A stretch of DNA of 64,000 bases from VRUE01 sp963816785. GTDB lineage: Bacteria; Actinomycetota; Thermoleophilia; Solirubrobacterales; 70-9. Shown in pieces: positions 17,776-25,924 of the stretch; the first letter of the stretch is position 1, and each line of letters starts with the position of its first letter. The position numbers and the translations under genes are program-made. The notes beneath the pieces are model-generated. The model was given only the letters and a program-made list of their open reading frames with translations. It was not told where the DNA came from and did not search any database. The stretch lies in assembly GCA_963816785.1 (NCBI GenBank), contig CAWFLL010000002.1, positions 620,001-684,000 on the forward strand, written 5' to 3'.

Positions 17776-18363
17776 ATGAGCGAGCAACGGGGCTGGCGCC
17801 GGTGGTGGGCGAAGAGGCACTGGTACGAGCGCAACCGGAGGCCGTGGCGGCGGCTGCGGATGGCCCGCCATGCCGCACGGGGCGGGTTCTTCATCCGGCA
17901 GCCGGTCGAGGGCGAGCTGCTGGAGGCCCTCGACGAGGGTCGGCTGACGATCGGCGAGGGGACCCTGCTCGAGCCCGGCTGCTGGCTGACGCTCGCTCCC
18001 GAGGCGCGGATCGAGATCGGGGCCGGCTGCTTCCTCAACCGCAACACTATGTTCGCCGCCCTCGAGCGGATCGAGGTCGGCGACCACGTGATGTTCGCGA
18101 ACGGCTGTTTCGTCGGCGACGCCGAGCACCGCTTCGACGACCCCGACACCCCTGTCCCGTGGCAGGGATTCACCAGCAAAGGCCCGGTGAGGATCGGCTC
18201 CAACTGCTGGTTTGGCGTCAACTGCGCGGTCACCAGCGGCGTCACGATCGGCGAGCGCTGCGTGATCGGTGCCAACTCGGTGGTCACCGCGGACCTGCCC
18301 CCCGGCACCATCGCCGCGGGCGCCCCGGCCCGGCCGATCGACTCGATCCCGCTGCAGGGCTGA
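17776..18363 (+). CDS. Acyltransferase with left-handed beta-helix (hexapeptide repeats)
   Basis: 195 residues from the ATG at 17776. The first 60 residues are very basic and Trp-rich. Hexapeptide repeats follow: IEIGAGCFLNRNTMFAA, IEVGDHVMFANGCFVGD, VRIGSNCWFGVNCAVTSG and VTIGERCVIGANSVVT, the last the typical CoA-pocket turn. The catalytic His is probably in GDAEHRFDD. It resembles maltose/galactoside and cell-surface sugar O-acetyltransferases. The acceptor is unknown. It is divergent from the ROK kinase with a 40-base gap. Confidence 0.85.
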   Translation: MSEQRGWRRWWAKRHWYERNRRPWRRLRMARHAARGGFFIRQPVEGELLEALDEGRLTIGEGTLLEPGCWLTLAPEARIEIGAGCFLNRNTMFAALERIEVGDHVMFANGCFVGDAEHRFDDPDTPVPWQGFTSKGPVRIGSNCWFGVNCAVTSGVTIGERCVIGANSVVTADLPPGTIAAGAPARPIDSIPLQG

Positions 18364-18423
18364 GTCGGCGGATCAACGTCTGAAGAGGTGGGTATACGTC
18401 ACAGAAGGGGAAACGCGAGTGCC

Positions 18424-18429
18424 TATAAT
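18424..18429 (+). promoter_or_regulatory. Probable -10 element upstream of panC
   Basis: A perfect TATAAT lies 29 bases before the panC ATG in a 95-base gap, which is striking in such GC-rich DNA. No convincing TTGACA-like hexamer is seen at 16-18 bases; GTCACA at 18398 is 20 bases upstream. It is a likely promoter for panC-panD-panB. Confidence 0.5.
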
Positions 18430-18458
18430 CGACCGCAAGAGGCCGTGACCCCGAGGGC

Positions 18459-19358
18459 ATGGACCCGATGAATCTCGCCATCAGCACTCCCGCAAGCGCA
18501 GAGACAGGCGTTGCCGTCGCCCGCAGCAAGGGTGAGCTTCGCGCTGCCCTGGCCGATGCCCGCGGCGCCGGGCTTTCGATCGGCCTGGTGCCGACGATGG
18601 GCTTCCTCCACGAGGGTCACCTCTCGCTGCTGCACGCCGCCCGGGCCGAGTGCGACCTGGTCGTGATGAGCCTCTTCGTCAACCCGACCCAGTTCGGCCC
18701 CGGCGAGGACCTCGACCGCTATCCGCGCGACCAGGCCCACGATCTCGCCCTTGCGGAGGAGGCCGGGGTGGACCTCGTCTACGCCCCGCCGGTCGACGAG
18801 GTCTATCCCGACGGCTTCGCCACCCACCTCGAGGTCGACGGCCTGACCGAGGTCCTATGCGGCGACGTCACCCGGCGCGGCCCCGGTCATTTCCGCGGCG
18901 TGACGACCGTCGTCGCCAAGCTCTTCAACGCGGTCGGCCCCGACGTCGCCTACTTCGGCCAGAAGGACGCCCAGCAGCTGGCCGTTATTCGTCGCATGGC
19001 CCGCGATCTCGACTTCCCGGTTCGAATCGAGGCGCTGCCGACCGTGCGGGAGCCGGACGGCCTCGCGATGAGTTCCCGCAATGCCTACCTCAGCCCCGCC
19101 GACCGCGAGCGCGCGACGGCCATCCCGAGGGCGCTCCACGCTGTCGAGGAGGGAGCCCGGGGCGGGTCGCTCGCCGCCGGGATCGAGGCGGGCAGGCGCG
19201 AGCTGGAGCTGGCGGGGATCGACCCCGAGTACCTGGAGGCCCGTGACGCCGAGAGCCTCGAGCCGGTCGACGAGATCGGCGGGCAGCAGGTCCTGGTCGC
19301 GGTCGCCGCCCGGGTGGGCGGCGCGCGATTGATCGACAACATCCTGATCGGGCCATGA
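18459..19358 (+). CDS. panC: Pantothenate synthetase (pantoate--beta-alanine ligase)
   Basis: It joins pantoate and beta-alanine with ATP to give pantothenate (vitamin B5). The nucleotidyltransferase HIGH-like motif is MGFLHEGH at about residues 47-54, and VNPTQFGPGEDLDRYPRD is the typical family block. GQKDAQQLAVIRRM and the KMSKS-like SSRNAYLSP also match. The 299 residues are full length. ATG at 18459 is used; a second ATG three codons on is possible. It is followed by panD and panB, so one transcript makes both precursors and joins them. Confidence 0.96.
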   Translation: MDPMNLAISTPASAETGVAVARSKGELRAALADARGAGLSIGLVPTMGFLHEGHLSLLHAARAECDLVVMSLFVNPTQFGPGEDLDRYPRDQAHDLALAEEAGVDLVYAPPVDEVYPDGFATHLEVDGLTEVLCGDVTRRGPGHFRGVTTVVAKLFNAVGPDVAYFGQKDAQQLAVIRRMARDLDFPVRIEALPTVREPDGLAMSSRNAYLSPADRERATAIPRALHAVEEGARGGSLAAGIEAGRRELELAGIDPEYLEARDAESLEPVDEIGGQQVLVAVAARVGGARLIDNILIGP

Positions 19359-19385
19359 GGGCCTGAAAACGTCAATAGGAGAACG

Positions 19386-19766
19386 ATGCAGAGGCAGATG
19401 CTGAAGTCCAAGATCCACCGGGCGACGGTGACCGATTGTGACGTCGACTACGTCGGCAGCGTCACGATCGACACCGAGCTGATGGCCAGCGCGGATCTGC
19501 TCACCAACGAGCAGGTCCACGTCTGGGACATCGACAACGGCGCCCGTTTCGTCACCTACGTGATCGACGGCGAGCCCGGCTCGGGAACGATCCAGGTGAA
19601 CGGCGCCGCCGCCCACCTGACCCGGCCAGGCCACAAGGTCATCGTCGCCTCCTTCGGCGCCTACGAGGAGAGCGACCTGCGGAACTATTCGCCGGTCGTG
19701 GTCCACGTCGACGACGCCAACCGGGCGGTCGCCGTGGACAGCAATCCGGAGGTGCTGCTCTCATGA
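19386..19766 (+). CDS. panD: Aspartate 1-decarboxylase (pyruvoyl enzyme)
   Basis: It makes beta-alanine from aspartate. The 126-residue proenzyme self-cleaves between Gly24 and Ser25 in DYVGSVTID, turning Ser25 into the pyruvoyl cofactor. MLKSKIHRATVT and the FGAYEE segment are typical. AGGAG at 19377-19381 is well placed for the ATG at 19386, and the family usually has a few residues before MLKSK, which supports this start. It lies between panC and panB. The PanZ/PanM maturation factor is not in the window and is usually absent from actinobacteria. Confidence 0.96.
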   Translation: MQRQMLKSKIHRATVTDCDVDYVGSVTIDTELMASADLLTNEQVHVWDIDNGARFVTYVIDGEPGSGTIQVNGAAAHLTRPGHKVIVASFGAYEESDLRNYSPVVVHVDDANRAVAVDSNPEVLLS

Positions 19767-19797
19767 GCGCGAAGCGAGCGAAGCGCGAGGCCCGGTC

Positions 19798-20730
19798 ATG
19801 AAGGAGATGGAAGCGAGGGCCGGCACCGAGTCTTCGGAGCGCAAACCCGTCACCCTGCCGCGGCTGGTCGAGATGAAGGCCGCCGGTGAACCGATCGTGA
19901 TGGTCACCGCCTACGACTATCCGTCGGCGAGGGTCGCCGAGGAGGCCGGAGTCGACATCGTCCTCGTCGGCGACACCGCCGCCATGGTCGTGCTCGGCTA
20001 CCCGGGGACCGAGCCGGTCTCGATGGACGAGATGGTGATGCTCGGCAAGGCGGTCCGTCGCGGCCTCAACACCCCGCTGATGGTCGGCGACCTGCCGATG
20101 GGCAGCTACGAGGCGAGCAACGAGCTCGCGGTCCAGAGCGCCCAGCGCCTGGTCAAGGAGACGGGCTGCCAGGTGGTCAAGCTCGAGGCCGGAGGGACAT
20201 CGGTCGAGCGGGCGCGGGCGATCATCCGCGCCGGGATCCCGGTGATGGGCCACGTCGGCCTGACGCCCCAGTCGGCGACGGCGCTGGGCGGCTACAAGAC
20301 CCAGGGCAAGACCCTGAAGGGCGCGATCAAACTCTGCGAGGACGCCCTCGCCCTGCAATCGGTGGGTTGTTTTTCGATCGTCTTCGAGGCGGTTCCGGCC
20401 GCGATCACCGAGGCGATCGTCGAGCGGCTGGAGGTGCCGGTGATCGGGATCGGCGCCGGCCCCGCGGCCGCCGGCCAGGTGCTGGTATTCCACGACCTGC
20501 TCGGGATCACGACCGGCCGCACGCCGAAATTCGTCAAGCGCTACGCCGAGGTCCACGGGGCGATGGTCGACGGCCTGGGCCGGTTCGCGTCGGAGGTGCG
20601 CTCCGGGCGCTTCCCGGAGCCCGGCCACGTCTACAGCATCGAGCCGGGCGAGCTGGCGGACTTCAGGGACTACCTGGACCGGGAGAGCCTGGCGGCGCCG
20701 GGCAGCTGGGACTGGGAGCCTCTCTCCTAG
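19798..20730 (+). CDS. panB: 3-methyl-2-oxobutanoate hydroxymethyltransferase
   Basis: It transfers a hydroxymethyl group from methylene-tetrahydrofolate to ketoisovalerate, giving ketopantoate. The family blocks are VMVTAYDYPSARVAEEAG, the metal site in VGDTAAMVVLGY, GSYEASNELAVQSAQRLVKE, and GHVGLTPQSATALGGYKTQG. The 310 residues include about 20 extra at the N-terminus, so a later start (for instance ATG before EARAGTE) is possible. The 31-base gap after panD holds a GCGAAGCGAGCGAAGCGCGAG-like tract related to the dispersed repeats. panE, the next step, is not in the window. Confidence 0.95.
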   Translation: MKEMEARAGTESSERKPVTLPRLVEMKAAGEPIVMVTAYDYPSARVAEEAGVDIVLVGDTAAMVVLGYPGTEPVSMDEMVMLGKAVRRGLNTPLMVGDLPMGSYEASNELAVQSAQRLVKETGCQVVKLEAGGTSVERARAIIRAGIPVMGHVGLTPQSATALGGYKTQGKTLKGAIKLCEDALALQSVGCFSIVFEAVPAAITEAIVERLEVPVIGIGAGPAAAGQVLVFHDLLGITTGRTPKFVKRYAEVHGAMVDGLGRFASEVRSGRFPEPGHVYSIEPGELADFRDYLDRESLAAPGSWDWEPLS

Positions 20731-20780
20731 CTCCTCAGCCTGAACGACGGCCGCCGCCCAACTAGCATTGGCTCAGGGCG

Positions 20781-21065
20781 ATGCCGATCTACGAGTTCGA
20801 GTGCCAGCAGTGCGGGAGTCGCTTCGAGGACCTCTTGCCGGCCGAGGCGGCCGTCCCCGCCTGCCCGCGGTGCGGATCGACGCGGACACGCCGGATCATC
20901 TCGGCCCCGTCCCCACCCGGGCGACAGCCGCGTGGGGCAGGGGTGAGGGCCGACGAATCGAGACGGCGCGAGCGCGAAGCGGCACGGGGCGAGCGGTTGG
21001 CCGAGACCAAGCGCAAGCGGGCGGCGGGGGAAATCCCGCCCTCGCGGGACGGTGGTAAGGGATGA
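20781..21065 (+). CDS. FmdB-type zinc ribbon protein
   Basis: 94 residues. The first 40 form a zinc ribbon with two CxxC knuckles (CQQCG and CPRCG) and the family start MPIYEFEC. The remaining half is a low-complexity Arg/Lys/Glu/Ala-rich tail that may bind nucleic acid or be disordered. The name FmdB comes from a proposed formamidase regulator; the role of this family is unproven. Its stop overlaps the UDG start (GGGATGA), so the two are coupled. Confidence 0.85.
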   Translation: MPIYEFECQQCGSRFEDLLPAEAAVPACPRCGSTRTRRIISAPSPPGRQPRGAGVRADESRRREREAARGERLAETKRKRAAGEIPPSRDGGKG

Positions 21066-21745
21066 GCAGCGCGGCGGCCGAGGAACGACGGGCTGAGCTG
21101 GTCGGGCTCTACAGGGATGTCGAGGCGTGTACCAGGTGCCCGCTTCACGAGACCCGCACGAAGGCGGTGTTCGGCGCCGGGGACGCCGACGCCGACCTGA
21201 TGTTCGTCGGGGAGGCGCCGGGGGCGGAAGAGGATCGTCAGGGGCTTCCCTTCGTCGGCCGCGCCGGGCAGCTGCTGAACGAGCTTCTGGAAGGGATCGG
21301 GATGTCGCGAGAGGACGTCTTCATCTCCAACGTCCTCAAGAGTCGCCCCCCGGGGAATCGCGACCCGCAGCCGGATGAGATCGAGGCATGCCGCCCCTAC
21401 CTGTTCGAACAGGTGCGGCTGATCGAGCCGAAGGTCGTCTGCACCCTGGGCAACTTCGCGACCAAGCTGCTCAGCGGCAACCCGGCTGGGATCACCCGGG
21501 TGCGGGGAACGCCCCAGGTGCACGCGCTGGGCGGCCGCACCGTGTTCCTGCTGCCGCTCTTCCATCCCGCCGCCGGGCTGCGGACGCCGGCCGTGAAGGA
21601 GACGCTGCGCAGCGACTTCGAAACCCTGCCGAAGCTCTTGGCCGGGCCAGACCCCGGCGTCCCCGAGCCCGAGGAGGAGATCGAGGAGGCGCCGGTCCCG
21701 GGGCCGCCTCAGCCCCCGGCCGACCAGCTCGACCTTTTCGGATAG
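21062..21745 (+). CDS. Type 4 (Fe-S) uracil-DNA glycosylase
   Basis: It removes uracil from DNA to start base-excision repair. The CTRCPLHETR motif gives two cysteines of the 4Fe-4S cluster, and EACRPYL with VVCTLGN gives the other two. The active-site motif is GEAPGAEEDRQGLPFVGRAG (residues about 49-68), and the second catalytic loop is FHPAA. At 227 residues it has the family length, plus a Pro/Glu-rich C-terminal tail ending in QLDLF. That resembles clamp-binding peptides, so sliding-clamp contact is an inference. It overlaps the FmdB-like gene by four bases. Confidence 0.93.
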   Translation: MSSAAAEERRAELVGLYRDVEACTRCPLHETRTKAVFGAGDADADLMFVGEAPGAEEDRQGLPFVGRAGQLLNELLEGIGMSREDVFISNVLKSRPPGNRDPQPDEIEACRPYLFEQVRLIEPKVVCTLGNFATKLLSGNPAGITRVRGTPQVHALGGRTVFLLPLFHPAAGLRTPAVKETLRSDFETLPKLLAGPDPGVPEPEEEIEEAPVPGPPQPPADQLDLFG

Positions 21746-21813
21746 CCGCCCTCGGACGCGGAAGCGAGGGAGCGAGATTTCCGGTGAGAAATCGAGCAAG
21801 ATCTCCGAGGATC

Positions 21814-22272
21814 ATGAGTGCGAGCGAGCGAGAGCAGAGGAGGCGGCGCCTGATTTCCGAGTCAGCTGAGCAGACCGAAGCTGTCGGCGCGCGGATCGCG
21901 GACGGCCTGCAGCCGGGCGAGGTGGTCGTCGTCCGCGGCGAGGTCGGGACCGGGAAGACGACGTTGATCCGCGGCGCCTGCCGGGCGCTGGGGGTCGCAG
22001 AGCCCGTCGTCTCGCCGACCTTCACGATCGGCCGCCGCTACCGCGGCAGGATCCCCGTTTCCCACCTCGACCTCTATCGGCTCGCGGACCTCGAGGGCGA
22101 GGAACCGGCGCTGCTCGAGGATTACCTCGACTCCGAGACGGTGACCTTCGTCGAGTGGCCCGCGGTGGCCGAGCCCCGCCTCGCCGGCCGCACAGGGCTC
22201 GAGGTGCGCCTCGCGCACGCCGGGGGCGATCGCCGCTCGATCGAGGTCGTGGGCGCATCCACCCGCAAATAG
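21814..22272 (+). CDS. tsaE: tRNA t6A biosynthesis ATPase TsaE
   Basis: The ATPase needed for N6-threonylcarbamoyl-adenosine at position 37 of ANN-decoding tRNAs; it recycles the TsaB-TsaD complex. Walker A is GEVGTGKTTLIRG, and the family block is VSPTFTIGRRYRGRIPVSHLDLYRL. FVEWPAVAE is the typical C-terminal strand. 152 residues from the ATG at 21814; a GTG at 21784 is an alternative. The far longer open frame upstream lies within the UDG gene and is not coding. tsaB, rimI and tsaD follow within 2.7 kb. Confidence 0.93.
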   Translation: MSASEREQRRRRLISESAEQTEAVGARIADGLQPGEVVVVRGEVGTGKTTLIRGACRALGVAEPVVSPTFTIGRRYRGRIPVSHLDLYRLADLEGEEPALLEDYLDSETVTFVEWPAVAEPRLAGRTGLEVRLAHAGGDRRSIEVVGASTRK

Positions 22273-22345
22273 GCGTGTTTCGGAAGCGGGACCTGCCGTG
22301 TAGCATCGGCCACACAACCCGTATCAAGGAGGAGGAAGGCGCCCG

Positions 22346-22720
22346 ATGAAGCGAGTCAAGACGCTGGCGGCGATACTGATGGGAGTTGCGCTGTTGGCGA
22401 GCCTGGCGCCTGCCTTGGCCCAGTCGGCCGCATACCGACACTACGTCGCCTGCGGCCTGTCGGAGAACGCGAAGCCCGCTCACGTCTGCCAGAAGCGCCG
22501 CGACAAGGGTGCCTTCTTCCGCAGCACCAAAGGCGACGTCTTCTACACCGTCTGCGTCAAATTCCCGACCAAACGCCGACTCTGCGCTCCGAAGCAAGAG
22601 GCCACGAAGGGGACCCTCTACGTCAACAAGATCACCTCCAACATTCCCGGGCAGCACAAGGTGACCTGGTTCGTCGAGGGCAAACAGGTCGGGCTCTTCG
22701 TCTTCAGGGTGAAGGGGTAG
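22346..22720 (+). CDS. Small secreted protein, unknown function
   Basis: 124 residues. A clear Sec signal peptide is present (MKRVKTLAAILMGVALLASL, with likely cleavage after ALAQS-like residues at about 25). The mature protein of about 98 residues is basic and beta-rich with four cysteines: ACGLSE, HVCQKRR, YTVCVKF and RRLCAPK. Two disulfides are plausible. The end FVEGKQVGLFVFRVKG looks like the last strand of an Ig-like sandwich. I do not recognise the family. A strong AAGGAGGAGGAAGG Shine-Dalgarno precedes the ATG. It lies between tsaE and tsaB. Confidence 0.7.
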   Translation: MKRVKTLAAILMGVALLASLAPALAQSAAYRHYVACGLSENAKPAHVCQKRRDKGAFFRSTKGDVFYTVCVKFPTKRRLCAPKQEATKGTLYVNKITSNIPGQHKVTWFVEGKQVGLFVFRVKG

Positions 22721-22728
22721 CCGGGCCG

Positions 22729-23434
22729 CTGGCGACCCTCGGCTTCGACACGGCGACGGACGACACCACCGTCGCCGCCGTGCGCGGGGGAGAGGTCCTC
22801 TACGAGTCGCTGCTGGGCCTCTCCGAGAAGGGGAGCCCGCTGCACACCACCGCGTTGCTGGCGGAGGTGGAGCGCGCGGTCGAGGCCGCGGGGGGTTGGG
22901 CGGAGTTCGAGTTGGTCGCGGTCGGGGTCGGACCCGGGTCCTTCACCGGCCTGCGGGTCGGGGTCGCCACCGCCAGGGCGCTTGGGCTGAGCTGCGGCCT
23001 GCGCGTGGCCGGCGTCGGCACCCTCGACGCGCTCGGCCGGGGGCTGGGGGAGCGCAGCGGAGGGTCCATGCGCCTGCCTGTGCTCGACGCGCGGAGGGGC
23101 GAGGTCTTTGCGGCGTCGTTCGCCGCCGACGGCAAGCGGGTCTGGGAGCCGTTCGTCTGCCCTCCGGAGGAGCTCGCCGAGCGAATCGCCACGTTGGGCA
23201 GGGCCGGTGTTGTGCGCCGGATCGGGCGCGGTACGATTCCGCCAGGAGCTGGCGGGACCGGATGTCGAGATTCCAGAGGACGCCGACCCCGCCCACCGGA
23301 TCGCCGCACGGCACATCTGCGCCCTCGCGGCGCCCGGGGTTGGAGCTGAGGCCGCGCCCGCCGCCCCGAACTATCTGAGGCCTCCCGACGCGGAACGGTG
23401 GCGTGAGCGAGACACTATCCAGACAGCCGAATAG
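22729..23434 (+). CDS. tsaB: t6A biosynthesis protein TsaB, interrupted by a one-base frameshift
   Basis: TsaB is the inactive-kinase-fold partner that binds TsaD. The N-terminal strand LGFDTATDDTTVAAV starts at about 22735, before the first GTG (22780). The start is therefore probably the near-cognate CTG at 22729 or is obscured. VGVGPGSFTGLRVGVATARAL and LDARRGEVFAASF are the family hallmarks in frame 1. Between about 23200 and 23225 the homology moves to the next frame, continuing as GAVRFRQELAGPDVEIPEDA and ending at 23434. One extra base would explain this. As tsaB is normally essential, a sequence error is more likely than loss. Confidence 0.82.
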
Positions 23435-23873
23435 CGCCGGCGGCGAGCTGGCGGTGCGCCGCCTCGCCTACAGCGACCTGCCCGCGGTGATCTCGATCGA
23501 GCGCCGTTCCTTCCCCTCGCCGTGGTCGCTGGCGATGTTCGTGCTCGAGCTCTCGAAGCCGTCCGGCATCTGCCTCGCGGCGACCGACGGGGATGAGCTG
23601 TTCGGCTACCTGGTCTGCTCCCGTTACGATCGCGTCTGGCACCTGATGAACGTCGCCGTGGCGCCGGAGCGGAGGCGGCTCGGGATCGCCACCCGGCTGA
23701 TCTCGCAGCTGCTCGAGACGTCCGGGAGCGAGCTGCCGCTGACACTCGAGGTGCGGGTCTCGAACCGCGAGGCGATCGCGATGTACGAGGGACTCGGCTT
23801 CCGCTCCGCAGGCGTGCGCCCCCGCTACTACCAGGACAACGGCGAGGACGCGCTGATCATGTGGCTGGACTGA
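23403..23873 (+). CDS. rimI: Ribosomal-protein alanine N-acetyltransferase-like GNAT enzyme
   Basis: 156 residues. A GNAT fold with acetyl-CoA loop VAPERRRLGIATRLISQLL, IERRSFPSPWS in the first half, and the RimI-typical end REAIAMYEGLGFRSAGVRPRYY. RimI acetylates the N-terminus of ribosomal protein S18 and, in actinobacteria, other N-termini. The gene is usually found between tsaB and tsaD, as here. The GTG at 23403 overlaps the shifted end of tsaB. It is a confident member of the family; the exact target is inferred. Confidence 0.92.
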   Translation: MSETLSRQPNSAGGELAVRRLAYSDLPAVISIERRSFPSPWSLAMFVLELSKPSGICLAATDGDELFGYLVCSRYDRVWHLMNVAVAPERRRLGIATRLISQLLETSGSELPLTLEVRVSNREAIAMYEGLGFRSAGVRPRYYQDNGEDALIMWLD

Positions 23874-23925
23874 GCAATTCCGCCCGCGCCCGCCGCGGGC
23901 GGGCCGCTGCAAGGACGCCTGAATT

Positions 23926-24933
23926 TTGATCCTCGCGATAGAGACCTCCTGCGACGATACCTGCGCGGCCGTTCTCGACGGCCCGCGGATCCTTGCCAAC
24001 ACGATCTCCTCGCAGGCGGTGGCGCACGCCCGCTTCGGCGGCGTCGTCCCGGAGGTCGCATCGAGGCACCACCTCGATCTCGCCGTCCCCGTCGTCGAGG
24101 CCTCCCTCGCCGAGGCGGGGGCCTCGCTCGAGGACGTCGAGGCGGTCGCCGTCACGGTCGGTCCGGGCCTGATCGGGGCCCTCCTGGTCGGTGTCAGCAC
24201 GGCGAAGGCGATCGCCGCGCCGCGACGGCTGCCGCTGATCCCGGTCGACCATCTGCAGGGTCACGTCGCCGCCAACTTCCTCGAGCCCGACCCGCTCGAG
24301 CCCCCGTTTCTCTGCCTGGTCGCGAGCGGCGGCCACACCCTGCTCGCCGCGGTCCGCGACCACCACGGTCACGAGGTGTTGGGGCAGACCCTCGACGACG
24401 CTGCCGGGGAGGCCTTCGACAAGGTCGCCCGGATGCTGGGGCTCGGCTACCCGGGTGGGCCGGCGCTGGAGCGACTCGCCGCCGACGGGGATCCGGAGGC
24501 GTTCGAGCTGCCGGTCGCGATGAGCCGTGACCCGGGCCTCGACTTCAGCTTCAGCGGCCTCAAGACGGCGCTCGCCTACCTCTGCCGGGAGCTCGGCGAG
24601 GAGGAGGTGGAGCGGCGTCGCGCCGACCTTGCGGCGAGCTTCCAGGCGGCGGCGGTCGGGCAGCTGACCGCGAAGCTCGGCCGGGCCCTGAGGTCGGGAG
24701 AGTGGGCGGCCGTCGCCCTCGGCGGCGGGGTCGCCGCGAACGGGGCGCTTCGCGACGCCGTGGCGGCGCTCTGCGAGAAGCACGGCGTCCGGCTGAAGCT
24801 GGTGGCGCCCGAGCTCTGTACCGACAACGCGGCGATGATCGGCTCCGCCGCCCGTTTCGGGGAGCAGCTCCCGTACCCCGCCTACCTCTCCTACGACGCG
24901 TTTCCGACAAAGGTCGATCGGAGCGCGGCGTGA
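23926..24933 (+). CDS. tsaD: tRNA N6-threonylcarbamoyladenosine transferase TsaD
   Basis: The catalytic subunit that transfers the threonylcarbamoyl group to A37 of tRNA. It opens with ILAIETSCDDTCAAV, and the metal-binding HxxxH is HLQGH in the PVDHLQGHVAAN segment. The substrate loop SGGHT and C-terminal LGGGVAANGALRD are also typical. 335 residues, full length, from TTG at 23926. Just before it (23880-23910) a GC-rich run with CCCGC/GCGGG complementarity could form a hairpin. With tsaE and tsaB in the same cluster, only tsaC (the carbamoyl-AMP synthase) is missing here. Confidence 0.96.
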   Translation: MILAIETSCDDTCAAVLDGPRILANTISSQAVAHARFGGVVPEVASRHHLDLAVPVVEASLAEAGASLEDVEAVAVTVGPGLIGALLVGVSTAKAIAAPRRLPLIPVDHLQGHVAANFLEPDPLEPPFLCLVASGGHTLLAAVRDHHGHEVLGQTLDDAAGEAFDKVARMLGLGYPGGPALERLAADGDPEAFELPVAMSRDPGLDFSFSGLKTALAYLCRELGEEEVERRRADLAASFQAAAVGQLTAKLGRALRSGEWAAVALGGGVAANGALRDAVAALCEKHGVRLKLVAPELCTDNAAMIGSAARFGEQLPYPAYLSYDAFPTKVDRSAA

Positions 24934-24960
24934 GCAAGCGTCCATCTCTGAGGATTCGCG
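24931..24960 (+). repeat. Degenerate copy of the dispersed repeat after tsaD
   Basis: Starting at the tsaD stop, TGAGCAAGCGTCCATCTCTG matches the middle of the elements at 33963 and 41107 (GAGCAAGCATCCATATCTG) with two or three differences. The CGCGCC/GCGAAC GC-rich end is reminiscent but not the same. It fills half of the 63-base gap before the glutaredoxin-like gene. Confidence 0.4.
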
Positions 24961-24996
24961 CCGCGAACGTCGCGCGACTGTTGTTGTGAGCGACGC

Positions 24997-25242
24997 GTGA
25001 CTGTTGTCCTGGTCTACTCGCGGCCGGGGTGCCATCTCTGCGAGGTCGCGATCGAGGAGATTGCCGCCATCCACGCCGAGGGCTACGACTTCGAGCTGCG
25101 GGAGGTGGACATCGAGAGCGAGGAGCTGCTGCTGCGTCGCCTGCTCGAGCGCATCCCGGTGGTCGAGGTCGACGGCAAGGTGGTGTCCGAGCTGCGCCTG
25201 GACGCCAACGCGCTACGCGCTCGGCTCGATACTGTGGAGTGA
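24997..25242 (+). CDS. Glutaredoxin-like protein (DUF836 type)
   Basis: 81 residues. A thioredoxin/glutaredoxin fold with the redox pair in SRPGCHLCEVA and the cis-Pro segment ERIPVVEVDGKVV. This compact family is common in actinobacteria next to rex, and its substrates are not established. The GTG at 24997 is used. The stop shares bases with the rex ATG (TGATG), so the two are translationally coupled, which fits a joint role in redox homeostasis. Confidence 0.85.
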   Translation: MTVVLVYSRPGCHLCEVAIEEIAAIHAEGYDFELREVDIESEELLLRRLLERIPVVEVDGKVVSELRLDANALRARLDTVE

Positions 25243-25910
25243 TGGAGCGGGCGGTAGAGGGGATCGATGTGTCCGACGAGCTGATGGTCGACGGCGAGCG
25301 GCTTTCGCTCGGCGTCGCGGCGCGCCTCTCGCGCTACCTGCAGGTGCTGACCCAGGCTCGCAAGATGGGGCGGGAGACGATCTCCTCGCAGGAACTCTCC
25401 GATTACACCCACATCAACCCGACTCAGATCCGCCGCGACCTCTCGGGCTTCGGCAAGTTCGGCAAGCGCGGGGTCGGCTACAACGTCGACTCGCTCGTGG
25501 CGCAGATCCGGAAGATCCTGCGCACCGCCGGCCAGCACAACATCGCGCTGTTCGGCGCCGGCAACCTCGGGCAGGCGATCGCGAGCTCCGACATCTTCGC
25601 CGACCACGGCTTCCGGATCGTCGCGATGTTCGACGTCGACCCCGACCTGGTCGGCACCCAGGTGGGCGGCCTCCCGGTACGCGACTTCGGCGAGCTCGAG
25701 ACGGTCGTCTCCGAGCAGGACGTCGTCGTCGGCGTGCTCGCGGTGCCCGCCTCCGCCGCGCAGGCCGTCGCCGACCGCCTTGTCGAATCCGGGGTCAAGA
25801 TCATCTTCAACTACTCCGAGCAGCTGCTCCAGGTCCCGCCCGAGGTGACGGTCCATACCTCAAGCCCGGCGGTGGACCTCCTCTACGCGCTCTACTTCTA
25901 CCTGACCTGA
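25242..25910 (+). CDS. rex: Redox-sensing transcriptional repressor Rex
   Basis: Rex senses the NADH/NAD+ ratio and represses fermentation and respiration genes when NADH is low. The N-terminal winged helix (about 15-85) contains TISSQELSDYTHINPTQIRR and FGKRGVGYNV. The Rossmann domain has GAGNLGQAI. The C-terminal swapped helix is SSPAVDLLYALYFYL. 222 residues from the ATG at 25242, which overlaps the glutaredoxin-like gene's stop. The long open frame upstream is a shadow of that gene. It probably also controls genes elsewhere; no Rex box was recognised in this window. Confidence 0.94.
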   Translation: MERAVEGIDVSDELMVDGERLSLGVAARLSRYLQVLTQARKMGRETISSQELSDYTHINPTQIRRDLSGFGKFGKRGVGYNVDSLVAQIRKILRTAGQHNIALFGAGNLGQAIASSDIFADHGFRIVAMFDVDPDLVGTQVGGLPVRDFGELETVVSEQDVVVGVLAVPASAAQAVADRLVESGVKIIFNYSEQLLQVPPEVTVHTSSPAVDLLYALYFYLT

Positions 25911-25924
25911 CTCCCACTGACCCA

